The position numbers were made by a program, and so were the translations under genes. Below are positions 49,745 to 58,919 of a stretch of DNA of 64,000 bases, one piece after another. Under the pieces are notes generated by a model. That model saw only the letters and a program-made list of their open reading frames with translations, was not told where the DNA came from and did not search any database. How positions within the stretch are numbered: position 1 is the first letter of the stretch; each line of letters opens with the position of its first letter. Source of the stretch: CBDIBC01 sp965276635 (GTDB lineage Bacteria; Actinomycetota; Acidimicrobiia; Acidimicrobiales; Palsa-688); NCBI GenBank assembly GCA_965276635.1, contig CBDIBC010000001.1, forward strand, positions 1 through 64,000. The letters are read 5' to 3'.

Positions 49745-50767
49745 TCAGGAAACGGTCCAGGTGGCGCCGGACGTGAGCAATGCCGCCAGGTCACCAGGTC
49801 CCTTCCGCTCGGCGGCGGCCGCCAGCTGGCTGTTCACCATCGATCCGTACTCGGCGCGCTCCACGGCACGGAACACGCCTATGGGTGTCGGCGAGGTGGG
49901 ACCCGTCGCCAGGCGAGACAACGCGAAGGCCACGCTCGGGTCAGGACGGGTTTCGTCGTGGACGGCCAGCGCGCCCTCCCCGACGTCCGCCACGTCCGCG
50001 ACCGTCGCCTCACCGTCGGCCATCACCACCCCTTTGCCCAGATCCTCACCGAAACGGATGGGCTGACCGTGCTCCAACGGGATCAGCATCGACGGCCGGT
50101 TCGCCTTGGCGGTGATCTGCTCGAACGCACCGTCGTTGAACACGTTGCAGTTCTGGTAGATCTCGACCAGCGAGGCGCCCCGGTGCTGGTAGGCCCGCTT
50201 GAACGTGGCCATCATGTGCTTGCGGTCCATGTCGTGAGTGCGGGCCACGAAGCTGGCCTCGGCGCCCAGCGCCAGCGACACCGGGTTGTAGGGATGGTCC
50301 AGCGAACCGAACGGCGTCGACTTGGTCACCTTGCCGGTCTCGCTGGTCGGTGAGTACTGGCCCTTGGTCAAGCCGTAGATCTGGTTGTTGAACAGCAGGA
50401 TGGTCAGGTTCACGTTGCGGCGCAGGGCGTGCAGCAAGTGGTTGCCGCCGATCGACAGCGCATCGCCGTCGCCGGTCACGACCCAGACGTGCAGGTCCGG
50501 GCGGCTGACGGCGATGCCCGTCGCCAGCGCCGGCGCCCGCCCGTGGATGGAGTGAACTCCGTAGGTGTTCATGTAATACGGGAACCGCGAGCTGCAACCG
50601 ATGCCGGACACGAACACGGTGTCCTCCCGGGTGGCGCCCAGCTCCGGCATCAGCATCTGCACCGCGGTCAGGACCGAGTAGTCCCCGCACCCGGGACACC
50701 ACCGGATCTCCTGATCGCTGGTCCAGTCCTTCTTGGTCGTGACGGGCACAGCAACGTCGGTCATCAC
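49745..50767 (-). CDS. korB: 2-oxoacid:ferredoxin oxidoreductase beta subunit
   Basis: The thiamine-diphosphate subunit: WCPGCGDYSVLTAVQ, IGCSSRFPYYM, VVTGDGDALSIGGNHLLHAL and NNQIYGLTKGQ. With the alpha subunit it interconverts 2-oxoglutarate and succinyl-CoA (or a related oxoacid) with ferredoxin. Four-base overlap with the alpha gene. 340 residues, usual for actinobacterial KorB. Confidence 0.93.
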   Translation of the reverse strand: MMTDVAVPVTTKKDWTSDQEIRWCPGCGDYSVLTAVQMLMPELGATREDTVFVSGIGCSSRFPYYMNTYGVHSIHGRAPALATGIAVSRPDLHVWVVTGDGDALSIGGNHLLHALRRNVNLTILLFNNQIYGLTKGQYSPTSETGKVTKSTPFGSLDHPYNPVSLALGAEASFVARTHDMDRKHMMATFKRAYQHRGASLVEIYQNCNVFNDGAFEQITAKANRPSMLIPLEHGQPIRFGEDLGKGVVMADGEATVADVADVGEGALAVHDETRPDPSVAFALSRLATGPTSPTPIGVFRAVERAEYGSMVNSQLAAAAERKGPGDLAALLTSGATWTVS

Positions 50768-52653
50768 GCTTCTTTCGTGTCGCTCAGGATGCTCAGGATG
50801 GCCCGCTCGATCTCGCCGGCCCGGAACGGCTGGCCGTTGACCTTGTTCAGGCCCTGGGCGTCGACCAGGAAGTCACTGCGGACGACCTTGCGGAGCTGGC
50901 CCAGGTTCATCTCGGGCACCAGCACCTTCCGGTACGAGCCGACCACGGCGCCCAGGTTGGCCGGGAACGGGTTGAGGTGGCGGACGTGAGCCTGGGCCAC
51001 CGCCAGGCCCTGGGCTCGGACCCGGCGGATGCCCGCGGCGATGGCACCGTAGGTCGAGCCCCATCCGAGCAGCAGCAGCTCGGCGTCGCCGGTCGGGTCG
51101 TCGACCTCCACGTCGGGAATGTCGGCGGCGATCCCCGCCACCTTGTCGACCCGTAGGCGGGTCATGCGCTCGTGGTTGGCCGGGTCGTAGGAGACGGTGC
51201 CGGCGCCGTCGGCCTTCTCCAGGCCGCCGATGCGGTGGGCCAGGCCGGGCGTGCCGGGCACCGCCCACGGGCGAGCCAGGGTCTCGGCGTCGCGGAGGTA
51301 CGGCCAGAACTCCGGCTCGCCGTCGGGGCGGACGTGGTTCGTCTCCGTGGCGAAGGCAACGCTGATGTCGGGGAGGGCGTCGACGTCGGGCACCCGCCAC
51401 GGCTCGGCGCCATTGGCCAGGTAGCCGTCGGAGAGCAGGAACACCGGGGTGCGGTACTTGAGGGCGATGCGGGCCGCCTCTATGGCCGCGAAGAAGCAGT
51501 CGCCCGGCGTGGAGGGCGCCACGATCGGCACCGGTGCCTCACCGTGGCGGCCGTAGAGCGCCTGGAGCAGGTCAGCCTGCTCGGTCTTGGTCGGCAGCCC
51601 CGTCGACGGCCCACCACGCTGGATGTCGATGACCAGCAGCGGAAGCTCCAGGTTCACAGCCAGGCCGATGGTCTCGGCCTTCAGGTCGACGCCCGGACCG
51701 CTGGTGGTGGTCACGCCGAGCGATCCCGCGTACGCAGCACCCAGCGCGGCGCCGATGCCGGCGATCTCGTCCTCGGCCTGGACGGTCCGCACCCCGAAGT
51801 TCTTGTGCTTGGACAGCTCATGGAGGATGTCGGATGCCGGCGTGATCGGATAGCTGCCCAGGAACAGGGGGAGCTTGGCCAGCTGGCCAGCGGCGATCAG
51901 CCCCCACGCCAGGGCGGTGTTCCCGGAGATGTTCGTGTAGGTGCCCGGCTCGTGATCGGCCGGCTTGACCTGGTAGGTCACCTCGAACAGCTCGGCCGTC
52001 TCCCCGAAGTTGTAGCCCGCCTTGCACGCCAACGTGTTGGCCTCGGCCACCATCGGCGTCTTGGCGAACCGCTCGGCGATCCACCCCAAGGTCGTCTCGA
52101 TCGGCCTGGTGTACATCCAGGAGATGACCCCGAGAGCGAAGAAGTTCTTCGATCGCTCGGCGTCGCGAGGCTTGGTCCCCGACGGCTTGACCGCCTCCAG
52201 GGTGATGGAGGTCATGGGGACCTCGAAGACCGTGTAGGCGCTGAGGGAATCGTCGGTCAGCGGATTGGCGGCATACCCGGCCTTGGCCAGGGTGCGGTCC
52301 TCGAAGGCATCGCTGTTCACGATGATGGTGCCCCCCGGCTCCACGTCGCCGAGGTTGGCCCTGAGGGCGGCCGGGTTCATGGCCACCAGCACGTTCGGGT
52401 GGTCGCCCGGCGTCAGGATGTCGTGGTCCGAGATGTGGACCTGGAAAGCCGACACCCCGGCCAGGGTCCCCGCCGGCGCCCGGATCTCCGCCGGGAAGTC
52501 GGGCAGGGTCGACAGGTCGTTGCCGAACAGCGCCGAGGACGCCGTGAACCGATCACCCGTGAGCTGCATCCCGTCGCCGGAGTCCCCGGCGAAGCGGATG
52601 ACCACCCGGTCGATCTCGGTGACGGTGTGCTCGCGCGATGCGGTGTCGGCCAT
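50764..52653 (-). CDS. korA: 2-oxoacid:ferredoxin oxidoreductase alpha subunit
   Basis: A 629-residue fusion of the gamma and alpha domains: N-terminal IRFAGDSGDGMQLTG, middle LGSYPITPASDILHELS with the YPITP motif, and GVTTTSGPGVDLKAE. This arrangement is the actinobacterial KorA of an alternative TCA cycle that avoids the NAD-linked dehydrogenase. Confidence 0.93.
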   Translation of the reverse strand: MADTASREHTVTEIDRVVIRFAGDSGDGMQLTGDRFTASSALFGNDLSTLPDFPAEIRAPAGTLAGVSAFQVHISDHDILTPGDHPNVLVAMNPAALRANLGDVEPGGTIIVNSDAFEDRTLAKAGYAANPLTDDSLSAYTVFEVPMTSITLEAVKPSGTKPRDAERSKNFFALGVISWMYTRPIETTLGWIAERFAKTPMVAEANTLACKAGYNFGETAELFEVTYQVKPADHEPGTYTNISGNTALAWGLIAAGQLAKLPLFLGSYPITPASDILHELSKHKNFGVRTVQAEDEIAGIGAALGAAYAGSLGVTTTSGPGVDLKAETIGLAVNLELPLLVIDIQRGGPSTGLPTKTEQADLLQALYGRHGEAPVPIVAPSTPGDCFFAAIEAARIALKYRTPVFLLSDGYLANGAEPWRVPDVDALPDISVAFATETNHVRPDGEPEFWPYLRDAETLARPWAVPGTPGLAHRIGGLEKADGAGTVSYDPANHERMTRLRVDKVAGIAADIPDVEVDDPTGDAELLLLGWGSTYGAIAAGIRRVRAQGLAVAQAHVRHLNPFPANLGAVVGSYRKVLVPEMNLGQLRKVVRSDFLVDAQGLNKVNGQPFRAGEIERAILSILSDTKEA

Positions 52654-52708
52654 GCAGGTCCCTTCAGCGGTGGGCCTGTGAAGTTTAGGCCACTCGGTGC
52701 CCGGCGGG

Positions 52709-53758
52709 TCAGGCGATGGTGACGTGGTCGTCCAGGTAGACGTCCTGGACGGCGTTCAGCAGGGCCACCCCGTCGCGGGTGGGCCGCTGGAACGCCTTGC
52801 GGCCGACGATCAGGCCCGACCCGCCCGCTCGCTTGTTGATCACTGCGGTGCGGACGGCCTGGCCCACGTCACCGTCGCCCTTCGAGTCGCCGCCACTGTT
52901 GATCAACGGCGAACGGCCCATGTAGCAGTTCACCAGCTGCCAGCGCGTCAGGTCGATGGGGTTTTCGGTGGTCAGCTGGTCGTACACCAGCGGGTCGGTT
53001 CGACCGAAGCCGATGGCGTCGTAGCCGCCGTTGTTCTCCGGCTGCTTCTGCTTGATGATGTCCGCCTGAATGGTGACACCGATGTGGTTGGCCTGGCCCG
53101 TCAGATCGGCGGACACCGAGTAGTCGACGCCGTCCTTCTTGAAGGCGTTGTTCCGCAGGTAGCACCACAGGACGGTGAACAGCCCGAGGGCGTGCGCCTC
53201 CTGGAAGGCCTCGGACACCTCCTGGATCTGGCGGGTGGCCTCCTCGGAGCCGAAGTAGATGGTGGCCCCGACCCCCATGGCGCCCAGCTCGTAGGCCTCC
53301 TGGACCGACCCGTACATGACCTGATCGAACTTGGCCGGATAGGTGAGCAGCTCGTTGTGGTTCAGCTTGACGATGAACGGGATCTTGTGGGCGTAGCGCC
53401 GCGACACTGCGCCCAGCACCCCGAACGTGGTGGCCACCGCATTGCAGCCGCCCTCGACGGCCAGCTCCACCAAGTTCTTGGGATCGAAGTAGGCCGGGTT
53501 CTTGGCGAAGCTGGCCGCACCCGAGTGCTCGATGCCCTGGTCGACGGGCAGGATCGACAGATAGCCGGTGCCCCCCAGGCGCCCGTGGTCGAGCACTGCC
53601 TGCAGGTTCCGCAGCACCGGGACCGGGCGGTCGGTCCAGCTGACCACCCGATCGATGAAGTCAGGACCGGGTAGCACCAGATCGTCGCGGTCGATGCCCT
53701 TGCACCGATAGCTGAGCAACGACGTCGCTTCGTCTCCGAGCAGGGACTGCAGATCCAT
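52709..53758 (-). CDS. fructose-bisphosphate aldolase class I (DhnA/FbaB type)
   Basis: A 349-residue class I aldolase of the archaeal/DhnA type: LPVDQGIEHS, FIVKLNHNELLTYP with the Schiff-base-region Lys, GVGATIYFGS, and SGLIVGRKAFQRP. The ATG at 53758 is preferred because AGGAG lies about 10 nt upstream; an ATG ten codons earlier is open. Serves glycolysis or gluconeogenesis. Confidence 0.9.
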   Translation of the reverse strand: MDLQSLLGDEATSLLSYRCKGIDRDDLVLPGPDFIDRVVSWTDRPVPVLRNLQAVLDHGRLGGTGYLSILPVDQGIEHSGAASFAKNPAYFDPKNLVELAVEGGCNAVATTFGVLGAVSRRYAHKIPFIVKLNHNELLTYPAKFDQVMYGSVQEAYELGAMGVGATIYFGSEEATRQIQEVSEAFQEAHALGLFTVLWCYLRNNAFKKDGVDYSVSADLTGQANHIGVTIQADIIKQKQPENNGGYDAIGFGRTDPLVYDQLTTENPIDLTRWQLVNCYMGRSPLINSGGDSKGDGDVGQAVRTAVINKRAGGSGLIVGRKAFQRPTRDGVALLNAVQDVYLDDHVTIA

Positions 53759-53806
53759 GGCGGTTCGGGCTCCTGACGTTGCGTACATGTACCTTCTACC
53801 CCGAGC

Positions 53807-54685
53807 CTAGGCCCCACTCCCCCGATCGGTCTCATCCACCTCGCGGAGCAGTCGTGGCGGCGGCGGCTCAGCCGGCCACCAACTCCGCGTGCCCACCAAC
53901 TCCTCGAGCAAGGTGGCCACCGCCCCGTCGCCGTGGTCGGGCAGCACGCGATCGGCAATGGCTCGGGCCTCGGCGATGGCGTTGGCAGGCACCATCGCCG
54001 TCCCGGCCCACGCCAGCACCGAAAGGTCGTTGTGGTTGTCGCCGATGGCCACCACCTCGTCGACGGAGATGCCGAGGCGGCCGCAGACCCGCTCGAGGGC
54101 ATACGCCTTGGAAACGCCCGGGGCCGCGATGTCGACCCAGTCCAATCCCGATGAGGTGACCGATCCTTCCTCGCCGATGCGGCTCTCGAGCACCTCGATG
54201 AGCTCAGGCGCCGTCCAGCCCGGCCGTCGGGCGATGAGCTTCACGCACCCGTCGGCCACGGCTGCGAGCACATCGCCGCTCTGGTTCACCTCGTCGCTCC
54301 AGTCGGCGGGGATCTCGACGAAGCCGGGTTCGTAGGTGAAGCAGGCCACGTCGTCGACGGCCAAGAGCACACCGGGCACGGTGCGGCGGACGAGGTCCAC
54401 CAGCCCGGCGGCGATTTGGCCGGGGAGCGATTCGACCTCGACGACTTGCTGGCTATCGATGTCAACGATGGCTGCACCGTTGGAGCACACCCCGAGGGGA
54501 CCGAGGTCGGCGGTGGCACAGATCCGCCAGATGGACTGGGGTGGCCGCCCGGTCACGGGCACCACGTGGATCCCCGATCGCCGAGCGGCCCGGACCGCCG
54601 CCGCCGATCGGGCGTCGACGTGTCCGGTCCGATCGAGCAGCGTGCCGTCGAGGTCCGTTGCCACCAGGCGCACCCCTCGATCCAT
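53807..54685 (-). CDS. Cof-type HAD-IIB phosphatase
   Basis: A 292-residue HAD-IIB hydrolase: motif I LVATDLDGTLLDR, VTGRPPQSIW, CSNGAAIVD, motif III Lys in GVSKAYALER, motif IV AIGDNHNDLSVL. The ATG at 54685 gives the family's N-terminus. Substrate unknown. Confidence 0.9.
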   Translation of the reverse strand: MDRGVRLVATDLDGTLLDRTGHVDARSAAAVRAARRSGIHVVPVTGRPPQSIWRICATADLGPLGVCSNGAAIVDIDSQQVVEVESLPGQIAAGLVDLVRRTVPGVLLAVDDVACFTYEPGFVEIPADWSDEVNQSGDVLAAVADGCVKLIARRPGWTAPELIEVLESRIGEEGSVTSSGLDWVDIAAPGVSKAYALERVCGRLGISVDEVVAIGDNHNDLSVLAWAGTAMVPANAIAEARAIADRVLPDHGDGAVATLLEELVGTRSWWPAEPPPPRLLREVDETDRGSGA

Positions 54686-54731
54686 CCGTGCCACCGTACC
54701 GGCCGCCCTGCGGCCCGACGGCGCGTGGCGG

Positions 54732-55106
54732 TCAGACCGCTCGTGGGCCATTGCGCCCGGCGGCCGCTTGCTCGATGCGAGCGGTAACCTCGGCCAACGC
54801 CGTGGACGTCCGGGCGCGGGCACCGGCAGGAATGACCCGTTCGGCCACCACCTCGGTCCTGCTCTGGGTGACATCCCCGGAGCGGAAGAACCGCCGGCGG
54901 ACACGGCCGATGACCACCACCGCACGGTCGGCCTCCAGGGTCGAGGCCCACGCGGGCGCGTCGAACCAGGCAACGGGGGCTGTCTCCGCCGGACCCTCGT
55001 CCGGACGCATGGTCACCTCCAGCGCCACCAGGCGGCTGCCCGACGGCAGCGACCGGTGCACGGCCGGGCGGGCCAGCACCCCTTCCAGGACCACCAGGTT
55101 CATCAT
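54732..55106 (-). CDS. short single-stranded DNA-binding-like (SSB) OB-fold protein
   Basis: A 124-residue OB-fold protein: MNLVVLEGVLARPAVHRSLPSG, ALEVTMRP, APVAWFDAPAW, AVVVIGRVRRRFFRSG. It resembles the SSB/PriB group but lacks the acidic C-terminal tip of a canonical SSB, so it is probably an accessory SSB-like protein rather than the main SSB. Confidence 0.72.
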   Translation of the reverse strand: MMNLVVLEGVLARPAVHRSLPSGSRLVALEVTMRPDEGPAETAPVAWFDAPAWASTLEADRAVVVIGRVRRRFFRSGDVTQSRTEVVAERVIPAGARARTSTALAEVTARIEQAAAGRNGPRAV

Positions 55107-55278
55107 CTCTCGTCCTCCGCGTCGTGTGCCTTACATCGGTCGGCAGCACAGCACGAGCCGACGACTGGAGGTCGGGCGGCGGTCGGACGGCGGAGCCGCC
55201 CGCATGGTCGCCAGGCGAGATGCTCGGCACCGTACCTCGTTGGTGTGACATCCAACCGAGCCCTCCGCAGGTGACGGA

Positions 55279-57387
55279 TCAGCGCAGGGCGCGAAGTCGC
55301 TGGTTCACGTCGAAGGCCTCGGGGTCGGCGGCATCGACCCGCCCGAACAGGTCTCGGGCTCGAGGGACGTCGCCCGCCCGCTCGTAGAGGTCGGCGAGGG
55401 CGTACCATTGGCGCAGGTGCCGCTCGGCAGGGTTCTTCACTCGACGCGCCGCCCGCTCCAAGACGGCGATGGCGCCGGTCAGATCGCCCTGGTCAGCGCG
55501 GCAGCCGGCCGCCACGATCCGGCCCTCGGCCACCAGCTCGCCGCTGGGCGACGCATTGCGCAGCTCGTCCCAGAGCTCGTTGGCCGCCCGGTAGCTGCGC
55601 ATGGCGCGGTAGCAATCGGCTAGCACGGGATGCTGGTCGAAGGAGCCGCTCATCTGTCGGTACGCCTCCAGGTGCTTGGCCGCCTGCGGCCACTGATCCA
55701 GGCGGTAGAGGACCAGGCCGTAGAGCTCACGGACGGCGGCTGACGTCGGGACCTCACCGGCCAATGGGCGCAGGATGCGGCGGGCCTCCTGGTAGCGCTC
55801 CCGGTCATAGGCATGGGTGGCGTCAGCCAGGCGAGCCGCCAGCTTGGTACCGCGGGCGCTGCCTGCAGTGGCGTGCAGCTCGTCGAGAACAGGCCGGGGC
55901 ACGTTGTGGCGACGGCCCTGCTCACCCTCGGCTTCCTCCCGCCTGGTCGTCGGGCTGGTCGCCGTCTCGGTCGCCGGCTCGTCGTCCTGCACCCAGATCT
56001 CGTCCGGCTCCCATGCCGCAGGAGCCCGGTCGTCGACGACGCTGCGCCAGATCGCCGACGCCGAGAGGGCGTCAGTGCCGTCGCGCAGCGCTCGGGCTCC
56101 CCGGCGGGCGACGCCGCCCCAAGTCGGCCGGTCGGCTGACCTGGCCGGACCGGACGCGGTCGCCCCTGCGTCGCGTCGGGCCGGCGCGGGACGTACGGGC
56201 CGGCCGGTCGACCGCGATGTGTCACGGCTCTTTTCGCCGCCAGCACCCCGTCCGTCGCCGAACCGCGAGGGCCGATCGCCACCATCCCGGCGATAGGGGC
56301 GGTCGCCGCCGACGCCCCGGTCAGTCCGATAGGGGCGGTCCCCATTGGCGCCACGGCTGCCGTACGGGCGGGGTGGGCCACCAGCGCTGCGGTACGAGCG
56401 ATCGCCGCCCGTACCGCCGGCATTCCGATCGTTTGGCGACGGCCGCTCACCACCACCCCGAGACGGGCGATCGTCCCGATACGGGCGATCCCCGGCGGAG
56501 CCCCTCGGCCCATCCCGGTGGTCCCGGTCGCGGTCCCGGCCACCGCCGCCTCCGTTCCTCCTGGCCCCGCCAACGCCGCCGGTCGCCCTGCTCCGAGGCG
56601 TGCCGGCCCCCGCTCCTCCATCACGGTACGGACGACGATCATCCGGGGGTCCAGCGCTCCGACCGCGGCCGTCCTCCTCGCCACTACGTCCCCGCCCGCC
56701 GCCCCGCCCGGTGCTTCGCCTGCTGCCGTCGTCCGAGCTGCGTCCGCGGCCTGCGCCCCACGGGGCGTTACCCCCCGAGCTGCCCGTCCCACCGCGGTAC
56801 GGGCGGTCAGCACCCAGTCCTCCGCTGGGTGCCCGCTGCGGCCTTACCGGCGCGCCATCGGACCTCGCGGCGCGCGACGGCGCCCCAGATCCCCGCGCCC
56901 CAGATCCCCGCGCCCCGGATCCCCGGCCGCCGGATCCTCGGCCGCTAAATCCTCCGCTCCCTCCTCCGCCGCGAGGCCAGGAGTCGTCCGGTCCACCGCG
57001 ACGCCGCTCTCCTCGGTCACTGCCACCGCCGTCGCCGCGACCGGTGCCCGCGGGCCGCCCTCGGCCCAATCCGAATGTGCCACCCGCCGACGTCCCCCGA
57101 CCGTCGCGGCGCGGCGGCCGGCCCTGGCCATCACCCGCGAGCGGGCTCCGTCCCGTGCTCCCCGACCGAGAGCCATCGGACCGGAAGGCCCCTGACCGCT
57201 GCGTCCCCCCCCGAGAGCCGCCCGACCGGAAGCCATGCGATCGCGAGCGACCGTCCCGGAAGCCGCCCGATGGCGTACCAGCCGCCCGCCCTCCGACCGG
57301 CCGATCACCGCGACGAGGAGATCCCGATCGCCCTGACGAGGACGAGGCCGGCCGAGGCCGCTCGTTGGGGTCGGAGGTATCGGGCAT
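55279..57387 (-). CDS. RG-rich disordered protein with C-terminal TPR domain
   Basis: A 702-residue protein. Residues 1-440 are disordered and made of Arg, Gly, Ser, Asp and Pro, with many RGG/RG motifs and about eight D-R-P-Y-R or close copies (GDRPYRTDRG, GDRPYRRDGG, ADRPYRGG). Residues about 500-700 are TPR helices (YDRERYQEARRILRPLAGEV, LYGLVLYRLDQWPQAAKHLE, GAIAVLERAARRVKN, LADLYERAGDVPRARDLF). TPR proteins of this kind occur near HAD/TlyA genes in Actinomycetota, but the long RG-rich part is unusual. RG-rich regions often bind RNA. The ATG at 57387 is chosen because upstream sequence does not resemble the family. Confidence 0.85.
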   Translation of the reverse strand: MPDTSDPNERPRPASSSSGRSGSPRRGDRPVGGRAAGTPSGGFRDGRSRSHGFRSGGSRGGTQRSGAFRSDGSRSGSTGRSPLAGDGQGRPPRRDGRGTSAGGTFGLGRGRPAGTGRGDGGGSDRGERRRGGPDDSWPRGGGGSGGFSGRGSGGRGSGARGSGARGSGAPSRAARSDGAPVRPQRAPSGGLGADRPYRGGTGSSGGNAPWGAGRGRSSDDGSRRSTGRGGGRGRSGEEDGRGRSAGPPDDRRPYRDGGAGAGTPRSRATGGVGGARRNGGGGGRDRDRDHRDGPRGSAGDRPYRDDRPSRGGGERPSPNDRNAGGTGGDRSYRSAGGPPRPYGSRGANGDRPYRTDRGVGGDRPYRRDGGDRPSRFGDGRGAGGEKSRDTSRSTGRPVRPAPARRDAGATASGPARSADRPTWGGVARRGARALRDGTDALSASAIWRSVVDDRAPAAWEPDEIWVQDDEPATETATSPTTRREEAEGEQGRRHNVPRPVLDELHATAGSARGTKLAARLADATHAYDRERYQEARRILRPLAGEVPTSAAVRELYGLVLYRLDQWPQAAKHLEAYRQMSGSFDQHPVLADCYRAMRSYRAANELWDELRNASPSGELVAEGRIVAAGCRADQGDLTGAIAVLERAARRVKNPAERHLRQWYALADLYERAGDVPRARDLFGRVDAADPEAFDVNQRLRALR
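56883..56957. repeat. 15-bp tandem repeat within the RG-rich gene, five units
   Basis: CCCCAGATCCCCGCG repeated twice exactly, then three diverging copies. It codes, on the minus strand, for R-G-S-G-A and R-G-S-G-G units. Confidence 0.85.
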
Positions 57388-58020
57388 CGAGCCACGATAC
57401 CGGTCCACCGCAGCCGGTACCGGGAGCGCCCAACAACCAGTTGGGCCGCGCCGGTCACTGCGCCCAGCCGCAGTGCCAGGATGGCCGCGCCGCCACACCC
57501 ACACGCACACGCCGCCGACCGCCACTCGCGCTTGGCCGCCCCGCCGCTCGTCCCCGCCCGACTGCGCCGTCCGGGAACAACGGAACGGAAAGTCAGGGTA
57601 TGGCGGTCTCGCCGGGCAGAGGTGCTCGATAGGGGATCGCCTCCACTGGCCCACCGGTGGGGGCAGAATGCCAGTCTGGTCCGTTGAGCGGTGGCCGGTC
57701 TGACGACGGTGGTCAGTGTTCACGAGTAGGTCAATCGCCGAGAAGTTGCGATCGTCAGTTGGCGGTGATGGCCGCCGGTGCCGTGATCGTCTGGAGCAGG
57801 CAGCGTAGGGCCGACATGTCGCCGGTGACGTCGATCCTGCCGTCCAAGAGGTACACGTCGAGTGCGTCTGGTTCCTCGATGAGGCGTCGATGCCGCGTCG
57901 CCTGCACTCTCGCCCAAGGCTCCTGACCGAAAATCAACCGGTCCCCAGACGTGACCGGCGAGCGATGAGTTTAGGTTTCGGACCCTGTCAGCAACTTCGA
58001 CATCTTGGAAGGAGTCCCAC
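57388..58020. other. intergenic region with one small possible reading frame
   Basis: About 630 bases between the RG-rich gene and the DHFR-family gene. Apart from a 60-codon frame at 57755-57937 on the minus strand, no gene was recognised. Confidence 0.5.
57755..57937 (-). CDS. possible small or partial protein, unknown
   Basis: A 60-codon frame reading MIFGQEPWARVQATRHRRL, EEPDALDVYLLDGRIDVTGD, MSALRCLLQTITAPAA. The residue composition and codon bias look like real protein, but no family was recognised and it may be a remnant of a larger gene. Confidence 0.35.
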   Translation of the reverse strand: MIFGQEPWARVQATRHRRLIEEPDALDVYLLDGRIDVTGDMSALRCLLQTITAPAAITAN

Positions 58021-58608
58021 ATGCGCGTTCTGGTCGTGAACCACGTCAGCCTCGACGGCGTCCTGCAGGGTCCGGGCCACCCCGACGAAGACACCCGTGA
58101 CGGCTTCCGGCACGGCGGCTGGGCCCAGCAGGTTAACGATCCGGCGATGGGCGCCGCCATAGGCGAGCGGATGGGCCAGGACTTCTTCTGGCTGTTCGGC
58201 CGACGCAGCTACGACGGCATGCTCATTTACTGGAACCAGGCTGGCGGCCCGTTCAAGGATGGCCTCAACCAGACGAGGAAGTACGTCGCCTCCTCCAGGC
58301 CCGACGCCGACCTGCCCTGGCCGAACTCCACGCTCCTCAGCGGCGACGTCCCCGCTGAAGTAGCGGGACTGCGCGAGCAACCCGGCGGCAACCTCGTGAT
58401 CATGGGCAGCGGTCAGCTCATCCGGTCCCTGCTCAAACACGGCCTCGTCGACGAGCTATTCCTGATGATCCACCCGCTCGTGCTCGGCTCGGGCCACCGG
58501 CTGTTCGGTCCAGACGACGAAGCGCACCGGCTGCAGCTGGTCGACTGCATGCCAACCGCGGCCGGAGTGCTGATGGCGACGTACCAGCCGGCCCAGCGGG
58601 ATTCCTGA
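58021..58608 (+). CDS. dihydrofolate reductase-like (RibD C-terminal) protein
   Basis: A 195-residue protein of the RibD_C/DHFR-like fold: VVNHVSLDGVLQGPG at the start, FWLFGRRSYDGM, KYVASSRPDADLPWPNSTLL, and LVIMGSGQLIRSLLKHGLVDEL-type end with HPLVLGSGHRLFG. AAGGAG precedes the ATG. These proteins are often uncharacterised reductases. Confidence 0.88.
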   Translation: MRVLVVNHVSLDGVLQGPGHPDEDTRDGFRHGGWAQQVNDPAMGAAIGERMGQDFFWLFGRRSYDGMLIYWNQAGGPFKDGLNQTRKYVASSRPDADLPWPNSTLLSGDVPAEVAGLREQPGGNLVIMGSGQLIRSLLKHGLVDELFLMIHPLVLGSGHRLFGPDDEAHRLQLVDCMPTAAGVLMATYQPAQRDS

Positions 58609-58919
58609 GACAGGCAAGGCATCCGCTGAGCCGCTGGCACGGGCCGCTTCTGTTCCCCGAGCCTGACCGTACCAACCCGCAATAGTGAGTTCGCCCGGTT
58701 CGCCGGCCACCTACCTCGAGGGCGTGCGCCCGGAGTGGAGTGTCTGTGTCATAAGCCAGTAGTCGGCGCCCGAGGCGCAAGTTCACTGAGGAGGAGGAGA
58801 AAAAACGTCTCGCGAGGCGACCGATGGTTCGTGTGCGGGAACGTCCAAGTGCATGAGCAGCTCCACCATTGAGCCGCCCGCGGGCGCGCCGTGTCCTCGG
58901 GTGTGAGGGCGGCTCCGGT
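58609..58919. other. gene-free region between convergent genes
   Basis: About 310 bases between the ends of the DHFR-like and VOC genes. No supported gene, and no clear hairpin was found. Confidence 0.45.

Noticed and set aside
57388..57723. Extension of the RG-rich TPR protein by 112 codons.
   Set aside because: The added sequence does not resemble the protein and the ATG at 57387 gives a natural N-terminus.
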